From: Bradyrhizobium sp. CSS354
GTDB taxonomy: Bacteria > Pseudomonadota > Alphaproteobacteria > Rhizobiales > Xanthobacteraceae
Direction: 5' to 3'
Assembly (NCBI RefSeq): GCF_029051725.1
Contig: NZ_JAACFU010000002.1
Location: 558,001 to 622,000, forward strand
Length of the DNA: 64,000 nt
The position numbers and the translations under genes are program-made. This document shows positions 1-9,029 of the stretch, piece by piece. Under the pieces are notes generated by a model. The model saw nothing but the letters and a program-made list of their open reading frames with translations. It was not told the origin of the DNA and ran no database searches. The stretch's first letter is position 1, and every line of letters begins with the position of its first letter.

Positions 1-60
1 ACTCATCTCCAGTGGGACCAAATTCGTAGTGGTAAGTCCGCAAGCCGCAGGTATCGTGGG

Positions 61-300
61 TCAGTTCAAATAGGCCAGGGCCTCCTGTTCCAGTTCGGCG
101 ACGATCTGTTCGTACTCCGCTGCCTTCCGGTTCCCGTCGGGGTCTCCGACGCGAGCTGCGTGTTGCCAATGCCGAAGCGCTCTCATCGCCTCCTCATGAT
201 CCGCGCAAACTGCTCTGAACTGAGCGTCACGCATAAAGCGGCGCCGAATTTCGAGTTCGCGCTGCGGGAAGCGGGCCACTATCGAGCGGACTTCTTCCAT
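61..300 (-). CDS. Small helical hypothetical protein
   Basis: About 79 residues, rich in Arg, Glu and Ala, with an amphipathic helical look throughout and no signal peptide or membrane segment; probably cytoplasmic. I do not recognise the family. The frame stays open upstream to a GTG at 381, but that longer form would run through an 18-bp palindrome (364-381) that is also found in non-coding DNA at 2821, so the internal ATG at 300 is preferred. No good ribosome binding site is visible for either start. It is divergent from the TolB/TPR gene at 596 and the two probably share the palindrome as a control site. Confidence 0.5.
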   Translation of the reverse strand: MEEVRSIVARFPQRELEIRRRFMRDAQFRAVCADHEEAMRALRHWQHAARVGDPDGNRKAAEYEQIVAELEQEALAYLN

Positions 301-363
301 GGAACGAAAACCGTGCAAGCACCATGCATCGCCAAGCTCACTCGCTGTGCAAGCGGGGTCAAG

Positions 364-381
364 GTACGAACATGTTCGCAC
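364..381. promoter_or_regulatory. Palindromic operator candidate, copy 1
   Basis: An 18-bp near-perfect palindrome, GTRC-GAACATGTTC-GYAC with one mismatched pair. It lies inside a 23-bp stretch (359-381) that recurs identically at 2816-2838. Both copies sit 60-100 bp upstream of a minus-strand gene start (300 and 2724). This suggests a dimeric repressor or activator acting on both genes. Confidence 0.55.
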
Positions 382-595
382 CTATCACCGTATGAGTGCA
401 GGCCGGCTGAACCACAGTACGCTAATGACGCCGTGCCTTAGTCGAGGCCAACTGCGCTTTGTTTGAGCGTGGTGGGACGGATCCTTGCTCCAAATCAAAA
501 CGGACCATGGGCGCGGCAAACGGCTCGCTTGTGAGTTGCATAAAGCGCTGATAGAAATTATCGTTCCGTCGAGCAATTATGGGCTCGCCAGTCTA

Positions 596-2368
596 ATGCG
601 TGATGTACCCTTGTCTCCTGAGCCGGGAAGCGGTTCTGCGGACTTCGTGGCCGGCGAGGACGCAGAGGTCCCGCCAACACAGATACGTGCCGAGTTGGAA
701 TGCATTCTCTCGAGCCAGCACTTCCAAGCCAGCGAGCGTCGTCGCGCATTCCTTCGCTTTATTGTTGAGGAGACGCTTGCCGGCCGTGGCGATAGCCTGA
801 AGGGCTATACTGTTGCCTTGGCCGTATTCGGCCGCAAGGAGACGTTCGATCCTCAAGCTGATCCGGTCGTCCGTCTCGAGGCGCGCCGCTTGCGGCGAGA
901 CTTGGACAGCTACTATGTAGGCGCCGGACGAGACGATGCCGTGCGTATTGTCGTCCCCAAGGGATCGTATGTTCCTTATTTCGGGTGGTTCGCCCGCTCG
1001 CCCGTACCGCCGTTGATGTCTGCTGATACTGCGCAAGTGAACGGCGCGAAGCGCGTCCGCGATCCAAGGAGGTCCGACCTCTCTTGGAGAGTGCTGATCG
1101 CTGCCGCCTCGGCGGCCATTCTGTCCATTGGGCTCGCCGCGCTGTGGATTTGGATGCCACGATCGCCCCCGCTTGTATCCTCGCGCGAGCCTGCGGTCCT
1201 CCTCATGCCGTTTGAGGCACTGAGCCCTGGAGAAAGTGCGCGCCATTTCGCCGCGGGCATTGGTCAAGAATTGACCAGCAATCTGATTCAGTTTGAAGGC
1301 TTTCGGCTTTTCACCTCGCCGACAGGTGGCGGCCAGCCCCCGAGTTCAGCCGCCGCGCAATTCGGCAACGGCCTTGACGTTGTCTACGCCATCAGCGGAA
1401 GCGTGCAAACTAATGCCGACGAAGTGCGGGTGACGACAACTGTATCAAACGCGAGCAACAGGGAGATAGTTTGGGCGCGAACATACACCCGATCGGCCGA
1501 TCCCCGATTGCTCATGGAGACTCAAAAGGAACTCGCGGGCGAAATTGCGGGTCTCATCGGCCAACCGTCGGGCGTGCTGCGGAACGACATTCGCAACAGC
1601 CCGTCCCCGCGCAGCATGGCAAGCTACAACTGCGTGTTGCGGGCTTATGAATATCAGCGCACTTTCTCGCATGCGCTTTTCGCTCCTGTCATGGAGTGTC
1701 TCAAGGAAACCGTTCGACGGGATCCCCGATACAGTGACGCATGGGCGATGCTCGGATGGCTGCATGTTCACGCGGGACGCCTGGGCTACACCGGGGCCGG
1801 CAATACTCAAAAGGAATACGCCGAAGCTCTGGAAGCAACGTCGCGCGCGGTCAAGCTCCAGCAAAATAGTCCCCTTGCGCTGAAAGCCCTTGCCGCGACT
1901 TATCATTTTTTGGGCCGCTATGAAGAAAGTGATCGCATTAGCCGACAAGCGATCCGACTCAATCCGAACGATCCCGATGCGCTCGGCCAGTTCGGTTGGC
2001 GGCTCTCGATCCGAGGAAACTTTGCCGAGGGCGTCCCACTGCTCAAGCGGGCGATAGAAGGCTCGTTGAGCCCTCCGCCCTGGTATTTTCATTTCATCGC
2101 TGTTGATCTGTATATCCAAGGCCAGTATGAGCAGATGCTGCATGTAGCCGAACAGGCGGCGTTGAGCGATACGGGGTTCAGCCAGTTATTGATCGCGATC
2201 GCGAATGCAGAACTGGATCGTCGCGACGACGCTGAGGTCGCACTTGCAAAGCTGTCGCGACATGAACCATTGGCGAGCGATCCCGCAGGTTTTCTTCGCC
2301 GCAATGGCGCGGCTGATCAAGTTGTTGACGCTCTCACGACTGGCCTGCGCAAGGCGCGGTCACATTGA
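596..2368 (+). CDS. Membrane-anchored TolB-like/TPR protein
   Basis: About 590 residues. The first ~130 form a soluble Arg-rich domain that I only recognise as recurring at the start of rhizobial TPR proteins. One transmembrane segment follows at about residues 165-185 (ending LAALWIWM), then a TolB-like segment beginning VLLMPFEALSPGESARHF, then several TPR repeats to the C terminus (for example LAALAATYHFLGRYEES-type helices). Proteins of this architecture are usually adenylate-cyclase-type or CadC-type signalling scaffolds without their catalytic domain; no cyclase domain is present here. The N-terminal part may bind DNA or a partner in the cytoplasm, with the TPR part outside. The frame is open from 485; the ATG at 596 is a guess. 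Confidence 0.6.
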   Translation: MRDVPLSPEPGSGSADFVAGEDAEVPPTQIRAELECILSSQHFQASERRRAFLRFIVEETLAGRGDSLKGYTVALAVFGRKETFDPQADPVVRLEARRLRRDLDSYYVGAGRDDAVRIVVPKGSYVPYFGWFARSPVPPLMSADTAQVNGAKRVRDPRRSDLSWRVLIAAASAAILSIGLAALWIWMPRSPPLVSSREPAVLLMPFEALSPGESARHFAAGIGQELTSNLIQFEGFRLFTSPTGGGQPPSSAAAQFGNGLDVVYAISGSVQTNADEVRVTTTVSNASNREIVWARTYTRSADPRLLMETQKELAGEIAGLIGQPSGVLRNDIRNSPSPRSMASYNCVLRAYEYQRTFSHALFAPVMECLKETVRRDPRYSDAWAMLGWLHVHAGRLGYTGAGNTQKEYAEALEATSRAVKLQQNSPLALKALAATYHFLGRYEESDRISRQAIRLNPNDPDALGQFGWRLSIRGNFAEGVPLLKRAIEGSLSPPPWYFHFIAVDLYIQGQYEQMLHVAEQAALSDTGFSQLLIAIANAELDRRDDAEVALAKLSRHEPLASDPAGFLRRNGAADQVVDALTTGLRKARSH

Positions 2369-2478
2369 CCCGGGCAGAACTTTCAATCCGGTCAAACGCG
2401 GCCTGTTCGCTTTGGTTCGCGCCGGCAAAAGACCGCCTGTCGGCGGCCCTCTGTCAGCCGTGAAGGGACTGGGCACGG

Positions 2479-2724
2479 TTACGGGCGAATCCCGTTCTTA
2501 CGCGCGCAATCGCGGTAGGCGGAATAGCCTGCGGAGTTTCGCATGGCCGTGGCTCCGCTTGTCATGCTGCCGGCAGCAGCCGAGGCAGCTTCGTTCGCCT
2601 GTCTGAAACATTCAGCACGGATTGCGTCGGTATCTTTCTTTGGCGCAGCATCGGCTGGACGGGCACTGCCAAGCGCCAGCACAAGCAGGCCTAAAGTGCT
2701 CAGTGTTCTTGCATTCAACATCAT
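2479..2724 (-). CDS. Small secreted protein
   Basis: 81 residues starting at tandem ATGs with a good GGGAGAGG ribosome binding site just upstream. Residues 1-28 are a Sec signal peptide (hydrophobic LSTLGLLVLALGS, cleavage after ADAA). The mature part has two cysteines, about 45 residues apart, that could form a disulfide in the periplasm. Function unknown. The frame stays open far upstream, but the signal peptide and ribosome binding site fix the start. The palindrome at 2821-2838 lies 97 bp upstream. Confidence 0.7.
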   Translation of the reverse strand: MMLNARTLSTLGLLVLALGSARPADAAPKKDTDAIRAECFRQANEAASAAAGSMTSGATAMRNSAGYSAYRDCARKNGIRP

Positions 2725-2820
2725 CCTCTCCCTTGATCGGTTTGTTTTCTGGACCCATCCCACCGGCCAAACCGGCAGATCAGCCGTCGCAGGTTTGCTC
2801 CAAGAAGGGAGATGTTCAAG

Positions 2821-2838
2821 GTACGAACATGTTCGCAC
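2821..2838. promoter_or_regulatory. Palindromic operator candidate, copy 2
   Basis: Identical to the palindrome at 364-381, including flanking bases (23 bp shared, 2816-2838). It lies upstream of the small secreted protein gene at 2479-2724. Confidence 0.55.
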
Positions 2839-3158
2839 GGTTGCGGCGAAGCCGATCCATCCGAAGCTCGCGCCGCAGCTGCTCATGTCGAAAGACCTAC
2901 ACTCAATCCGATGGACCGCTCAATTTTGCGGTTCGCTGGTGACGCTCCTTGACGTCGTCCATTGAGAACTTCCAGTTCTTTGAGGGTGCGCGCCTCGATT
3001 TCCGACCTTGTCGCGATCGGCGCGACGGGCGACGCGGGGGTATCGTTCTCCGCAAGTCAGTCCTCCGCAAGGAAGCATCTCCACGAGCAACGTGGATGGG
3101 GAACGAATCCCGTCGCGACGCATTCCCCGCTGAGTTGTATCTTGCAATGGAGAATACA

Positions 3159-3554
3159 ATGCGTTCCACTAAAGCTTTGCTTGCCCTAGGCTTCGTTGCT
3201 GCTGCAGCAACCGCACTTCCGAACGCCGCAGGAGCGCGCCGCATAGGTGGCGGCGCTCATTTCCACGGTGGTGGAGCGCATTTCCACGGAGGTGCGGCAC
3301 GTTTCCATGGTGGCGGAGCGCGCTGGCACGCGCATGGGCGTCCCGGCTGGCACGGTGGCGGCACGCGATGGGCCGGTGGACGATACTATCGTGGAGGATA
3401 TTACCGCGGAGGCTACGGCTGGGGCGCTGCAGCGGCCGGCGTTGCAACGGGCGCAGCACTTGGTGCAGCCGCAGCCTACGGCTCGTCATGCTATCAGACT
3501 CAGAACGTCTGGAACGGCTACGCTTACGTCCGGCAGACCGTCAACGTTTGCTAG
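3159..3554 (+). CDS. Secreted Gly/His-rich repeat protein
   Basis: 131 residues. A Sec signal peptide (cleavage near PNAAGA, residue ~26) is followed by tandem repeats of the type GGGAHFHGG, then a Gly/Tyr/Arg stretch, an Ala-rich hydrophobic segment (GVATGAALGAAAAYG) and a C-terminal Cys/Tyr tail of the kind common in Bradyrhizobium envelope proteins. The His-Gly repeats could bind divalent metal; this is inference. ATG 3159 has a GGAG ribosome binding site six bases upstream; ATG 3147 in the same frame has none. Confidence 0.7.
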   Translation: MRSTKALLALGFVAAAATALPNAAGARRIGGGAHFHGGGAHFHGGAARFHGGGARWHAHGRPGWHGGGTRWAGGRYYRGGYYRGGYGWGAAAAGVATGAALGAAAAYGSSCYQTQNVWNGYAYVRQTVNVC

Positions 3555-4074
3555 TCTGCCGCAGAACAAACATCCGATGGACGCTTGGCCGCTGCCCCAT
3601 CGAGTTCTCACAAGATCCGTCCGTGCGGCGATCGCTTGATTGATCTGATCTCTTTTCCTCCAAGAGGGATCGGCAACGGTGGCTCCGGCGTACCCTACTT
3701 ATGCCGGGGCCCCAGCTCTCCTGCCTTGCGCTCCTGCAAGACTTTCGCCTTGCGAGCTCGCCAAGACTTTCCGATGATACATCGCTGAAGTCCGACCCGG
3801 AGCAAAGGTCACGAAGGCTGCCCACCCAAATTCCGGAGAGTGCGCAAGCTTAGTCGCCACGGCTGCTGCAGGCCCACGCCTGTCCGGCAAGGCGAGCGTT
3901 GTGCTCAGACGTGGTTCGACACCGAGGATTGCGCGACGGCCCCCGGTCTTGCATTGGTCACTAACCATTCTCGACAATCTGCCGACCTTTCAGCTGCCCG
4001 TCGTCGGCGCGCCGCAATTCGTGGCTTGCAGCGATCACCGCCCCACCCTTGCGGTGATCCGGCGGCTGCTGCGG
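3555..4074. other. Intergenic, no gene seen
   Basis: About 520 bp with open frames on both strands but none with a recognisable protein, signal peptide or ribosome binding site. No element copy and no strong hairpin were seen. Confidence 0.5.
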
Positions 4075-4923
4075 ATGAAGTACTGGCTGAACTATGCTCG
4101 GCAACGAGGTCTCGTGCTCGGCGCGCTCGCCATGATATCGTGGTCGCCGATAGCGTCGGCGCAGACGTCATCCGCCGCGACGGCCGACAATACCGGCCTG
4201 GACTTTTTCCGTCCACCTACCAACCTCCTCCAGTTGCAGTACGAATACCGGACCGCCCCCGGAAGCACGCGCGACGTCACGACTGACACGCTTAACCTTC
4301 GTTACGACCACGCGTTCTATTTGTCCCCGACCTGGACGGTGGTGAGCCGCATCGATCTCCCGCTGCTCGCCAGGAACACCATCAATGCGAGTAATCCAAA
4401 CGGCGACTATCTGTCCGGCCTCGGAGACGTCGACGTCCAGGCTGCGGTCATCCACGACCTCGACACGCGCTGGGCGGTCGGCTTCGGCCTGCGTCTGATC
4501 ACGCCCACCGGCGCGGATCCTCTTGGATCGGGCAAGTGGCGTACTATGCCGATCATCGGCTTTCGCGTCGCGCTGCCCGAGCTCAGCAAGGCGAGTTATT
4601 TTGAGCCGATCTTCCGGTACGACTTCAGCGTGGCCGGCGATCCGACCAGGCGGAATATCAGCAACCTCCAATTTGGTCCTACTTTGAATGTCGGACTTCC
4701 GAAGCGCTGGTTCGTCACATTCTTTCCGAGCCAAGATATCCGATACAATTTCGGCGACCCGGTCACCGGGCAAACCGGCCGCTTATTCCTTCCGCTCGAT
4801 GTCAGGTTTGGAAAGAAGATCTCCGATCAAATCGCGGCGTCGATCGAGGTCGGAGTGCCCATCATTAAGGACTATCCCGTCTACAACTTCAAAGGACAGC
4901 TCCGCTTGAACGTCACGTGGTAG
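4075..4923 (+). CDS. Outer-membrane beta-barrel protein
   Basis: 282 residues. Signal peptide of about 30 residues (hydrophobic LVLGALAMISW, cleavage after ASAQ). The mature part has alternating amphipathic strands and ends in the aromatic C-terminal residue typical of outer-membrane barrels (LRLNVTW). It resembles the loosely defined 'transporter' barrels annotated near phenol-degradation MetA proteins, but I cannot name a substrate. The frame is open upstream to 3901; the start at ATG 4075 is set by the signal peptide. It appears monocistronic. Confidence 0.65.
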   Translation: MKYWLNYARQRGLVLGALAMISWSPIASAQTSSAATADNTGLDFFRPPTNLLQLQYEYRTAPGSTRDVTTDTLNLRYDHAFYLSPTWTVVSRIDLPLLARNTINASNPNGDYLSGLGDVDVQAAVIHDLDTRWAVGFGLRLITPTGADPLGSGKWRTMPIIGFRVALPELSKASYFEPIFRYDFSVAGDPTRRNISNLQFGPTLNVGLPKRWFVTFFPSQDIRYNFGDPVTGQTGRLFLPLDVRFGKKISDQIAASIEVGVPIIKDYPVYNFKGQLRLNVTW

Positions 4924-5164
4924 CACTCTCCGCGATGTCTCATCGTGGATGGCTGCATCCACCCCGTCGATATTGACTCGATGAGTCCAATGAGGAAGCA
5001 GGCGGCCGCGACACCACTTATGCGTTGGCATGGGCCCCAACCGCGCGTGAAATCGGTATAAGCGGGAAAGCGAGATACAATGGACAGACCCTCTTAAATT
5101 GCTTTGCCTCAGCCATTCTCTGCGTTGTCGTAGTAATGTTAGTTTTTAAACTCTACGATTCTCG

Positions 5165-5452
5165 ATGTCTCACATGATCGCAAGGATCTGCATCAGCTCG
5201 ACATGCTCGGCGAGTGCTAGGATTTCAATCGACGTTTGGATCGACAGCGAGGCCACGGACTCTTGGCTGAGCGTCCACGACGGGCTGGTGGCCGGGCGCG
5301 TGGCTTTCCGCAAGCTCGAGGACGACGGCTTCCCGCCTAGCTTGGTCGGGAGCATCGGCCGTGATGACTGGCTGCGGTTCTTCGTCGACGACGAAACCAG
5401 GCTGCGCCTCGTGCTGGTGACGGCCGAGGGCATCGAGATGCGGGCCCAATAA
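5165..5452 (+). CDS. Small hypothetical protein
   Basis: 95 residues, mixed alpha/beta composition, acidic C-terminal half, no signal peptide. Not recognised. ATGs at 5165 and 5177 are both possible and neither has a convincing ribosome binding site. A strong 12-bp hairpin follows the stop codon by a few bases, which supports a real transcription unit. Confidence 0.45.
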   Translation: MSHMIARICISSTCSASARISIDVWIDSEATDSWLSVHDGLVAGRVAFRKLEDDGFPPSLVGSIGRDDWLRFFVDDETRLRLVLVTAEGIEMRAQ

Positions 5453-5458
5453 AAGGGC

Positions 5459-5486
5459 GCCGGCGCGAGGTTTTCCTCGCGCCGGC
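5459..5486 (+). terminator. 12-bp perfect hairpin after the 5165 gene
   Basis: Perfect 12-bp inverted repeat GCCGGCGCGAGG around a TTTT loop, seven bases after the stop codon. No long U-run follows, so it may be a weak terminator or an mRNA-stabilising structure. Confidence 0.6.
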
Positions 5487-5682
5487 AAGGCCTGATCGTA
5501 TCCTCGCCCCCCTCAAACCGCACTTTCTCCGGTTCTTTACTTGGTCGGCTGGCAGGCCCCCTAAGGAGTATGCGTATCGACATTTCGCAGTAAAGCGCTC
5601 CCGCGATCCGCGATAACCATGGGCTTTTCTTTGGCTTCAACAGATGCCACAATTCTCCATCCAAAGTAGGTGTAAGACTAAG

Positions 5683-6605
5683 ATGAAGAAATCAAGTGGG
5701 CATCACGAGCCGAATTCTATCCTTGAGGATGTCGGGCTGCGTGCCTGCGGGTATTTTCGGGCCCGACAGACAGAAGCCGAACTCACGATTCCGAGTCAAA
5801 TTCGCGCAGTCGAGGCCTTTTGCGACCGCAAGGGTAGGAGATTGGTAGCGCAGTTCGTCGAACAGGGTGCAACGGCAACCGATGACAATCGCCCCGATTT
5901 CAGAAGATGATTGAGCGCGCCTGCGACGATGATCATCCCTATGACGTCATCGTTGCCTACTCGTTCAGCCGCTTCTTTCGCGATGGCTTCACCATGGAAA
6001 TGTACATCCGCAAGCTTACGAAGGCGGGCGTGCGGCTCGTTTCCATCACCCAGGAGCTGGGCGATGATCCTGCGCAAGTCATGATGCGGCAGATCATCGG
6101 TTTGTTCGACGAGTACCAGTCCCGCGAGAACGGCAAACACGTCCGGAAGGCCATGGTCGAGAATGCTCGTCAGGGTTTCTACAACGGCTCGCCCATCCCG
6201 CTCGGATAGAAGACCATCGAGGTCGACAAAAGAGGCGCCCGTATCAAGACGAAGCTGACCATCGACCCCGTGGAGGGCCGAGACGATCAAGTTAATCTTC
6301 CGCTTGTATCGCCAGGGCGACAGCATGTCTGGACCGCTGGGCGTGAAGAACCAACCTCCTGGCTCAACGAGCGCGGCTACCGCACCCGTCGCGGTGCCCG
6401 CTTCGGCGTCGCGACCGTCCACGGGATTCTACCAACACCGTCTATATTGGCGAGTGGGTGTTCAATAAGCGGGATTCCAGGACCCAGCAGCAGAAACCCG
6501 TCAACGAGCATGTCACCGTCGAGGTGCCTTTCATCATTCCTAGGACCGAGTTTGAGGTAGTCTCAGCGACCCTAAAGACCCGTGACCCCAGAGTGACTGC
6601 TCCCC
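5683..6605 (+). pseudogene. Large serine recombinase, frameshifted and truncated
   Basis: Fragments of one site-specific serine recombinase in successive frames. 5683-5906 gives the start of the catalytic domain (LRACGYFRARQTEAE), 5907-6209 its remainder (SRFFRDGFTMEMYIRKL), and about 6440-6605 the recombinase-domain motif (VEVPFIIPRTEFEVV). The frames break near 5900 and again after 6209. The usual Tyr-x-Arg-x-Ser active-site motif reads YFRAR, so the catalytic Ser is lost. The C-terminal zinc ribbon is missing because the sequence runs into an IS66 fragment. This is mobile-element wreckage, not a functional enzyme. Confidence 0.8.
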
Positions 6606-6617
6606 GGGTCGTGAGCC

Positions 6618-7450
6618 ATGTCTGCGGCCGAGCGTATCCACGCGGAACGATACGACAGCACCAGTCCTGGCCAAGGGCAAGGCCGGCTTTGGACCTATGT
6701 GCGCGACGACCGCCCGTTCGCCGACCCCGATCCGCCGGCGGCCGTGTTCTTCTACTCGCCCGATCGTGGCGGTGAGCATCCGGAGCAGCATTTGACCGGG
6801 TATGCCGGACTGATGCAGGCCGACCTCTACGCCGGGTTCAGCACGCCCTACGAGCCCAATCGCAAAGGAGACCAAATCGTCGAGGCCGCATGCTGGGCGC
6901 ATGGCAGGCGCAAGTTCTTTGATCTCGCACGGCTCAGCAAGGCACCGATTGCGGCCGAAGCTGTCAAACGCATCGATGTCCTGTTCGCCATTGAACGTGA
7001 GATCAACGGGCTTGCTCCGCAGCAGCGCCGCGCGTGCGCCAGCAGCGTAGCCGCCCTCTGATCGTCGAGTTGCAGGCGTGGTTACGCGAACAGCGCGCCA
7101 AGCTCTCCAGGAGCAACGATACGGCGAAGGCAATCAATTACTGTCTCAGCCGCTGGCATGCATTTGCTCGCTTCCTCGATGACGGGCGCCTGTGCATGTC
7201 GAACAATGCCGCCGAGCGCGAGCTGCGGGCTGTCGCCGTGGGCAGAAGAAATTGGACCTTCGCCGGCTCCGATGAGGGCGGCCGGCGTGCGGCTGCGATC
7301 TACACCCTCGTCGCCACGAAGCTCAACGACATCGATCCTCAGGCTTGGCTCGCCGATGTGCTGGCCCGCCTGCCGGATCATCCCGCCAAGCGCATCCACG
7401 AACTTCTGCCCTGGAATTGGAGCCCCAAGAGCATCGCCCACGCTGCTTGA
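6618..7450 (+). pseudogene. IS66-family transposase, C-terminal part, frameshifted
   Basis: Carries the IS66 DDE domain end and C-terminal domain: CWAHGRRKFFDLARL, then after a frame change near 7035-7060 the motifs CMSNNAAERELRAVAVGR and WNWSPKSIAHAA. The N-terminal half and the accessory IS66 genes are absent, so the element cannot move itself. It abuts the truncated serine recombinase, which suggests that IS66 insertion or deletion removed the recombinase tail. Confidence 0.85.
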
Positions 7451-7488
7451 GCGCAAAATCACCTATATGCCCAAGGCGACCCAACCAG

Positions 7489-7510
7489 GGGTCGTCACCG
7501 GATGCGTACG
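7489..7510 (+). mobile_element. IS66 right terminal end
   Basis: About 40 bp after the transposase stop lies a GGTCGTCACCGGATGC-type sequence, which reads on the other strand as the GTAAGC..CCGGTGACGACC type of terminal repeat common in IS66. It probably marks the right end of the fragment. The left end is not visible. Confidence 0.55.
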
Positions 7511-9029
7511 ACTTGGCGGCGCACACGGTTTCTGAACAGCACAACATAGCGCATCGATCGAGTTTGTTAATGGGCCATTCGCACGCCGCATCGCTCGTAG
7601 TGAAAGTAAATGCACGCTGAACGTAGAAGCGTGATCACCGGGTCCCCTTGTGGATACGCGCGGCTCTTAACAATCTGAGCCCGTGGCAGGATCGTCAGCG
7701 CGATGGTCGCGAGCCTGTGCTCCAAGTCGACGATTATCAAAGCCCCTTAACGAAGACTTGGGAAATGCGTATAAAGATTGTTCAGATTTATTCCGCGCCG
7801 TGCACTGGCTTCCAGCGTCTTTCGAGTTGCCCTCAGGAGCGCGGAGCGGCCGAATCGAGCGGCATGGATGTCCAATTGGAAGGACCCACTGTAACCTACA
7901 TATCCGACAAATAAGTCCAAAAAACCATGATAGTGAAGGGCGCTTATCAGGTTTCTCGCTACGCCAGAATCTACCCCGGCATCATTCGCGCGTATTCGAG
8001 ACAGTGACAATCTCTTCCACGTCGGGGGGCTGTCTGGTGGCAGGCAAATTAGTGCCTCCCGTATCACTGCACCCAAAAACAATTCCACTTCCGGTTTAAG
8101 CAGCGAGGGTTCCGATCGCCTTATGATGCTATGGTGCCCTTTGATATCGAACCATAAAGTGGACAAGACTTCGTGGGATGCTTGGGAAAGCGCGCCGCAG
8201 GAGAGATCGACCGCCGGAAACCGCTTTGGTTCCGAGCGAGGACGTGGGCAGTTGGCACGACCCGATTGGTTGATCAAAGTGCGCAGTCGGCTCTGAACGC
8301 TGGAGTAGCTGCGCTGCATTGTACATGCGAGTTCACAATAGACTTGCCCTGAGAAGCCAGCTCAAGACGCCTGGTATCGTCGCCGCCAGTCCACCGTTTT
8401 CCGCCACGAGCTCTGTCGGGGGGTGATACGTCCATACAGACCTCCAAGATTAACGGTCGGATGAGCATCTCGAAGAATTACTGAGGAGTAGTCGGACACT
8501 CTTCCCCAAGTGCCTCCGGCACACGAATGCATAGCAGAAACGTTCCGATCTCAACTAGAAGGGCAGGACATCGAAGAAAAACGTTCTCAGTTCGCCGAGT
8601 TGGCTTGCTGTCATCGTGATCGCCCAAGCTTTGTGTCCCTACGAACATACCCGAATATTCCGCCTATGGATCGAGTAGGTGGGATCATTGGCGCATTTTT
8701 TGCCAGCGTCAGCTGAAGGCGAGCGTTCGAGACATTAAAAGCAACAAGCTCCTCTGCGAACCATCACGCGAACACACCTCTTTTTTGCTCTTTTCGATAT
8801 CCCGTGCGGTTCCTTCCCTTGCATCGGCGCATTGTATTCGCGACCTCGTGGAGCGCCGCTCAGGTCTTCAGCGAATAGATGGCATGGTCCTCGGCGCAGA
8901 AATGCATGAAGAAGAGCCGCGGCTATTCATTCAGCATGTGGCTGCAGCGCTGTCACCTCGATGCCCGGCATCCGCAGCGCAATGCCGACGGGTTCACATC
9001 GTCGCTGGTCAAATCGCCGGTGCAAGCCT
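7511..9029. other. 1.5-kb stretch without a convincing gene
   Basis: Several open frames exist on both strands (for example 7747-8319 minus and 8510-8716 plus), but none has a recognisable domain, a signal peptide or a ribosome binding site. It probably represents decayed sequence between mobile remnants and the antiporter operon. Confidence 0.5.

Noticed and set aside
364..2838. The GAACATGTTC palindromes as LexA sites
   Set aside because: Alphaproteobacterial LexA usually binds direct GTTC/GAAC repeats with a seven-base spacer; the two-base spacing here does not match, and no SOS gene is nearby.
7747..8319. Minus-strand open frame of 190 codons
   Set aside because: No recognisable domain, no ribosome binding site, and its composition does not look protein-like; left as unassigned sequence.
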